Origin: UBA3478 sp964217345
GTDB taxonomy: Bacteria > Bacteroidota > Bacteroidia > Flavobacteriales > Flavobacteriaceae
NCBI GenBank assembly: GCA_964217345.1
Contig: CAXPJI010000036.1
Location: forward strand, 19,767-83,766
Length of the DNA stretch: 64,000 bases
Reading direction: 5' to 3'
Below the pieces are notes generated by a model. It was not told the origin of the DNA, ran no database searches, and saw only the letters and a program-made list of their open reading frames with translations. The stretch's first letter is position 1; every line of letters starts with the position of its first letter. Of the stretch, positions 62,221-64,000 are shown piece after piece. The translations under genes were made by a program, and so were the position numbers.

Positions 62221-62326
62221 TACTTAAGTATATTTAGTAGCTGTTAGACGTCGTAATATATATTTAAGGTCTGAATAAAGGCCTTTTTAAGCCATTATTT
62301 TTGATAAAATTTTAAGCGCTAGCGCT
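62221..62326 (+). promoter_or_regulatory. leuA promoter region with three perfect palindromes
   Basis: Upstream of leuA lie TACTTAAGTA (62221-62230), AAAGGCCTTT (62277-62286) and AGCGCTAGCGCT (62315-62326), each a perfect palindrome. TATTTTTG at 62296-62303 matches the -7 consensus TAnnTTTG. The last palindrome ends 2 bases before the ATG, so it covers the start of the predicted short leader and may be an operator or a start-site hairpin. Confidence 0.5.
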
Positions 62327-62328
62327 CT

Positions 62329-63477
62329 ATGAGTAAAGAAAAAGTTGAAATTTTTGACACCACCCTTCGCGACGGCGAACAGGTGCCTGGTTGTAAACTT
62401 GACACAAAAAGCAAATTAGAAATTGCTGAACAATTAGACCTATTAGGTGTCGATATTATCGAAGCGGGATTCCCGATCTCGAGCCCTGGCGATTTTCATT
62501 CGGTTGAGGAAGTTGCCAAGTTGGTTAAAAATGCAAGAGTTTGTGGGTTAACCAGAGCAGTTCAAAAAGATATCGAGGTTGCCGCCGATGCGCTTAAACA
62601 TGCAAAGAGACCTAGAATTCATACCGGGATAGGAACTTCAGACTCTCATATTACTCACAAATTCAAAGCGACTCGAGAAGAAATTATTGAGCGAGCAGTT
62701 AAGGCGGTTTCTTATGCCAAGACTTTCGTAGAAGATGTTGAATTCTACGCTGAGGATGCAGGGAGAACAGATAATGAATTTTTAGCAAGAGTTTGTGAAG
62801 CTGTTGTCGCAGCGGGGGCAACCGTACTGAATATTCCTGACACAACAGGCTACTGTCTTCCTGATGAATACGGTGCTAAAATGGCTTATCTGAAGGCTAA
62901 CGTTAAAGGAATTCACAAGGCGACGCTTTCTTGTCATTGTCACAACGATCTTGGTTTAGCTACAGCAAATGCAATTGCAGGTGCTGCTCACGGTGCTCGT
63001 CAAATCGAATGTACCATAAACGGTATCGGCGAACGCGCGGGGAATACTGCTTTAGAGGAGGTGGTGATGATTATGAAACAACACCCAACCCTGAATCTTT
63101 ATACTGACGTAAATAGTCGAATGCTCAATCACCTTAGTCAGCTCGTTTCTGAACGAATGGGTATGGCAGTTCAGGCCAACAAAGCAATTGTAGGAGCGAA
63201 TGCATTCGCTCATAGTTCAGGAATTCATCAAGATGGTGTGATTAAGAATCGTGAAACCTATGAAATCATCGATCCACTTGAGGTTGGCGTTGATCAATCA
63301 GCGATCATACTAACAGCAAGAAGCGGAAGAGCGGCTCTTGCCTACCGTGCAAAGAACATCGGATTCGAATTTGATAAATTACAACTCGATGCAATGTATG
63401 AGAAGTTTCTCATCATGGCCGATACCAAAAAAGAAATTGGAGACGACGATATCGTCGAACTCATGAAACAGATTTAA
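62329..63477 (+). CDS. leuA: 2-isopropylmalate synthase, short form without regulatory domain
   Basis: A 382-residue enzyme catalysing the first step of leucine synthesis (2-oxoisovalerate plus acetyl-CoA). The DRE-TIM catalytic barrel is complete: FDTTLRDGEQVPG with the conserved DTTLRDGEQ, the metal ligands in SCHCHNDLGLATANAIAG, and NGIGERAGNTALEEVVM. A communication domain follows (AFAHSSGIHQDGVIKN, LTARSGRAALAYR). It stops before the C-terminal allosteric domain of the roughly 520-residue type, so feedback inhibition by leucine by that route is not expected. leuC follows after 17 bases. Homocitrate synthase is an alternative from the fold, but the operon supports leuA. Confidence 0.92.
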   Translation: MSKEKVEIFDTTLRDGEQVPGCKLDTKSKLEIAEQLDLLGVDIIEAGFPISSPGDFHSVEEVAKLVKNARVCGLTRAVQKDIEVAADALKHAKRPRIHTGIGTSDSHITHKFKATREEIIERAVKAVSYAKTFVEDVEFYAEDAGRTDNEFLARVCEAVVAAGATVLNIPDTTGYCLPDEYGAKMAYLKANVKGIHKATLSCHCHNDLGLATANAIAGAAHGARQIECTINGIGERAGNTALEEVVMIMKQHPTLNLYTDVNSRMLNHLSQLVSERMGMAVQANKAIVGANAFAHSSGIHQDGVIKNRETYEIIDPLEVGVDQSAIILTARSGRAALAYRAKNIGFEFDKLQLDAMYEKFLIMADTKKEIGDDDIVELMKQI

Positions 63478-63494
63478 TACTCCCCTAACTACCA

Positions 63495-64000
63495 ATGAAA
63501 AAAACACTATTCGACAAGGTGTGGGATTCCCACGTTGTGAAGTCAGTTCCTGGAGGTCCCGATGTACTTTTCATCGACCGTCACATGGTACACGAAGTAA
63601 CCAGTCCGGTAGCCTTTTTAGGCCTTAAAAATCGTGGAATCAAAGTACTTCACCCTGAGCGTACTTTTGCTACTGCCGACCACAATACTCCAACACTTAA
63701 CCAACACTTACCGGTTGAAGATCCGCTTTCTGCGAACCAACTAGCAGCTTTAGAGCGCAATGCGAAGGAGCACGGTATTTCTTACTGGGGTCTTGGTCAT
63801 GAGAAAAATGGAATTGTTCACGTTGTGGGACCAGAATATGGCATAACAGTACCAGGAGCAACGATTGTTTGTGGAGATTCACATACCTCAACACATGGTG
63901 CATTTGGTGCGATTGCCTTTGGTATCGGTACTTCTGAGGTAGAAATGGTACTTGCCTCACAATGTATTATGCAGCCTAAACCAAAAAGCATGCGTATTCA
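63495..64000 (+). CDS. leuC: 3-isopropylmalate dehydratase large subunit (partial)
   Basis: The first 168 codons of LeuC are in the window; the gene runs off the right edge. The start ATG is at 63495. The protein reads KKTLFDKVWDSHVV, LLFIDRHMVHEVTSPVAF-like (here VLFIDRHMVHEVTSPVAF), TADHNTPT, then HVVGPEYGITVPGATIVCGD and SHTSTHGAFGAIAFGIGTSE, all diagnostic of aconitase-family isopropylmalate isomerase. It isomerises 2- to 3-isopropylmalate with LeuD and a 4Fe-4S cluster whose cysteines lie beyond the window. Confidence 0.95.
   Translation, partial: MKKTLFDKVWDSHVVKSVPGGPDVLFIDRHMVHEVTSPVAFLGLKNRGIKVLHPERTFATADHNTPTLNQHLPVEDPLSANQLAALERNAKEHGISYWGLGHEKNGIVHVVGPEYGITVPGATIVCGDSHTSTHGAFGAIAFGIGTSEVEMVLASQCIMQPKPKSMRI

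Noticed and set aside
1..64000. CRISPR arrays, tRNA genes, insertion sequences, phage or toxin-antitoxin genes
   Set aside because: No regularly spaced repeats, cloverleaf-like intergenic sequences, transposase motifs or phage proteins were seen; gaps are too short to hold most of these.

Overview
The window is a gene-dense, A+T-leaning stretch of a Bacteroidota chromosome, most likely class Flavobacteriia. The evidence is a SusC/SusD pair, TonB-dependent receptors, lipoproteins with Bacteroidota-type lipoboxes, an ASPIC/VCBS-repeat protein, a short AMP nucleosidase, a PadR-PspC pair, a LeuA without its regulatory domain, and several promoters of the Bacteroidota form TTG-N19-TAnnTTTG. Classical Shine-Dalgarno sequences are rare. 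I see no rRNA, tRNA, CRISPR array, insertion sequence or phage gene, and no gene-free stretch over 300 bases; the longest gaps are about 120-160 bases.

Layout. 1-4354: an RND efflux operon (adaptor, pump, and the first codons of a secreted third component, probably TolC-like). 4451-7751: a BtuB-like TonB receptor, a GNAT acetyltransferase, a small membrane/coiled-coil protein and a GroES-like co-chaperone. 7787-11348: a beta-lactamase-fold serine hydrolase and a large zinc metalloprotease. 11328-29411: a glycan-related region with a four-gene operon (two DUF1080 proteins, a Gfo/Idh/MocA oxidoreductase, an SGNH hydrolase), a NagB-PIG-L fusion, a GH20 hexosaminidase, an ASPIC/VCBS protein, SusC/SusD, glycosylasparaginase and CutC. 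Together these suggest capture and breakdown of GlcNAc-containing glycans or glycopeptides: outer-membrane import, exo-hydrolysis by GH20, cleavage of the GlcNAc-Asn bond, and cytoplasmic deamination of GlcN-6-P. The DUF1080/oxidoreductase operon fits the 3-keto-glycoside cleavage route.

29477-44445: a mixed housekeeping region with an outer-membrane barrel protein, a TsdA-like diheme cytochrome, acetoacetyl-CoA synthetase plus thiolase (acetoacetate use), Sua5, a cation diffusion facilitator, DoxX, a PLP enzyme of the cystathionine gamma-synthase family with a striking hairpin over its start codon, TrkH/TrkA potassium uptake, pterin dehydratase, an SDR and a penicillin-acylase-family hydrolase. 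44430-47871: a compact 5-oxoprolinase operon (pxpABC) led by an Nramp-fold transporter that lacks the canonical metal-binding motifs. 47912-56857: AMP nucleosidase, two fatty-acid-hydroxylase-family proteins around a DASS transporter, two adjacent pentein-fold guanidino hydrolases (one CtlX), a secreted M24 peptidase, DUF488 and an NTF2-like protein. 56854-59143: a gluconate kinase/permease operon with DUF456. 59241-60621: the PadR-PspC pair with a clear promoter and operator candidate. 60628-64000: a conserved unknown protein, then the start of the leucine operon (leuA, partial leuC).

A general feature is compaction: of eleven tail-to-tail gene pairs, six overlap at their 3' ends and three more lie within 2-6 bases of each other.
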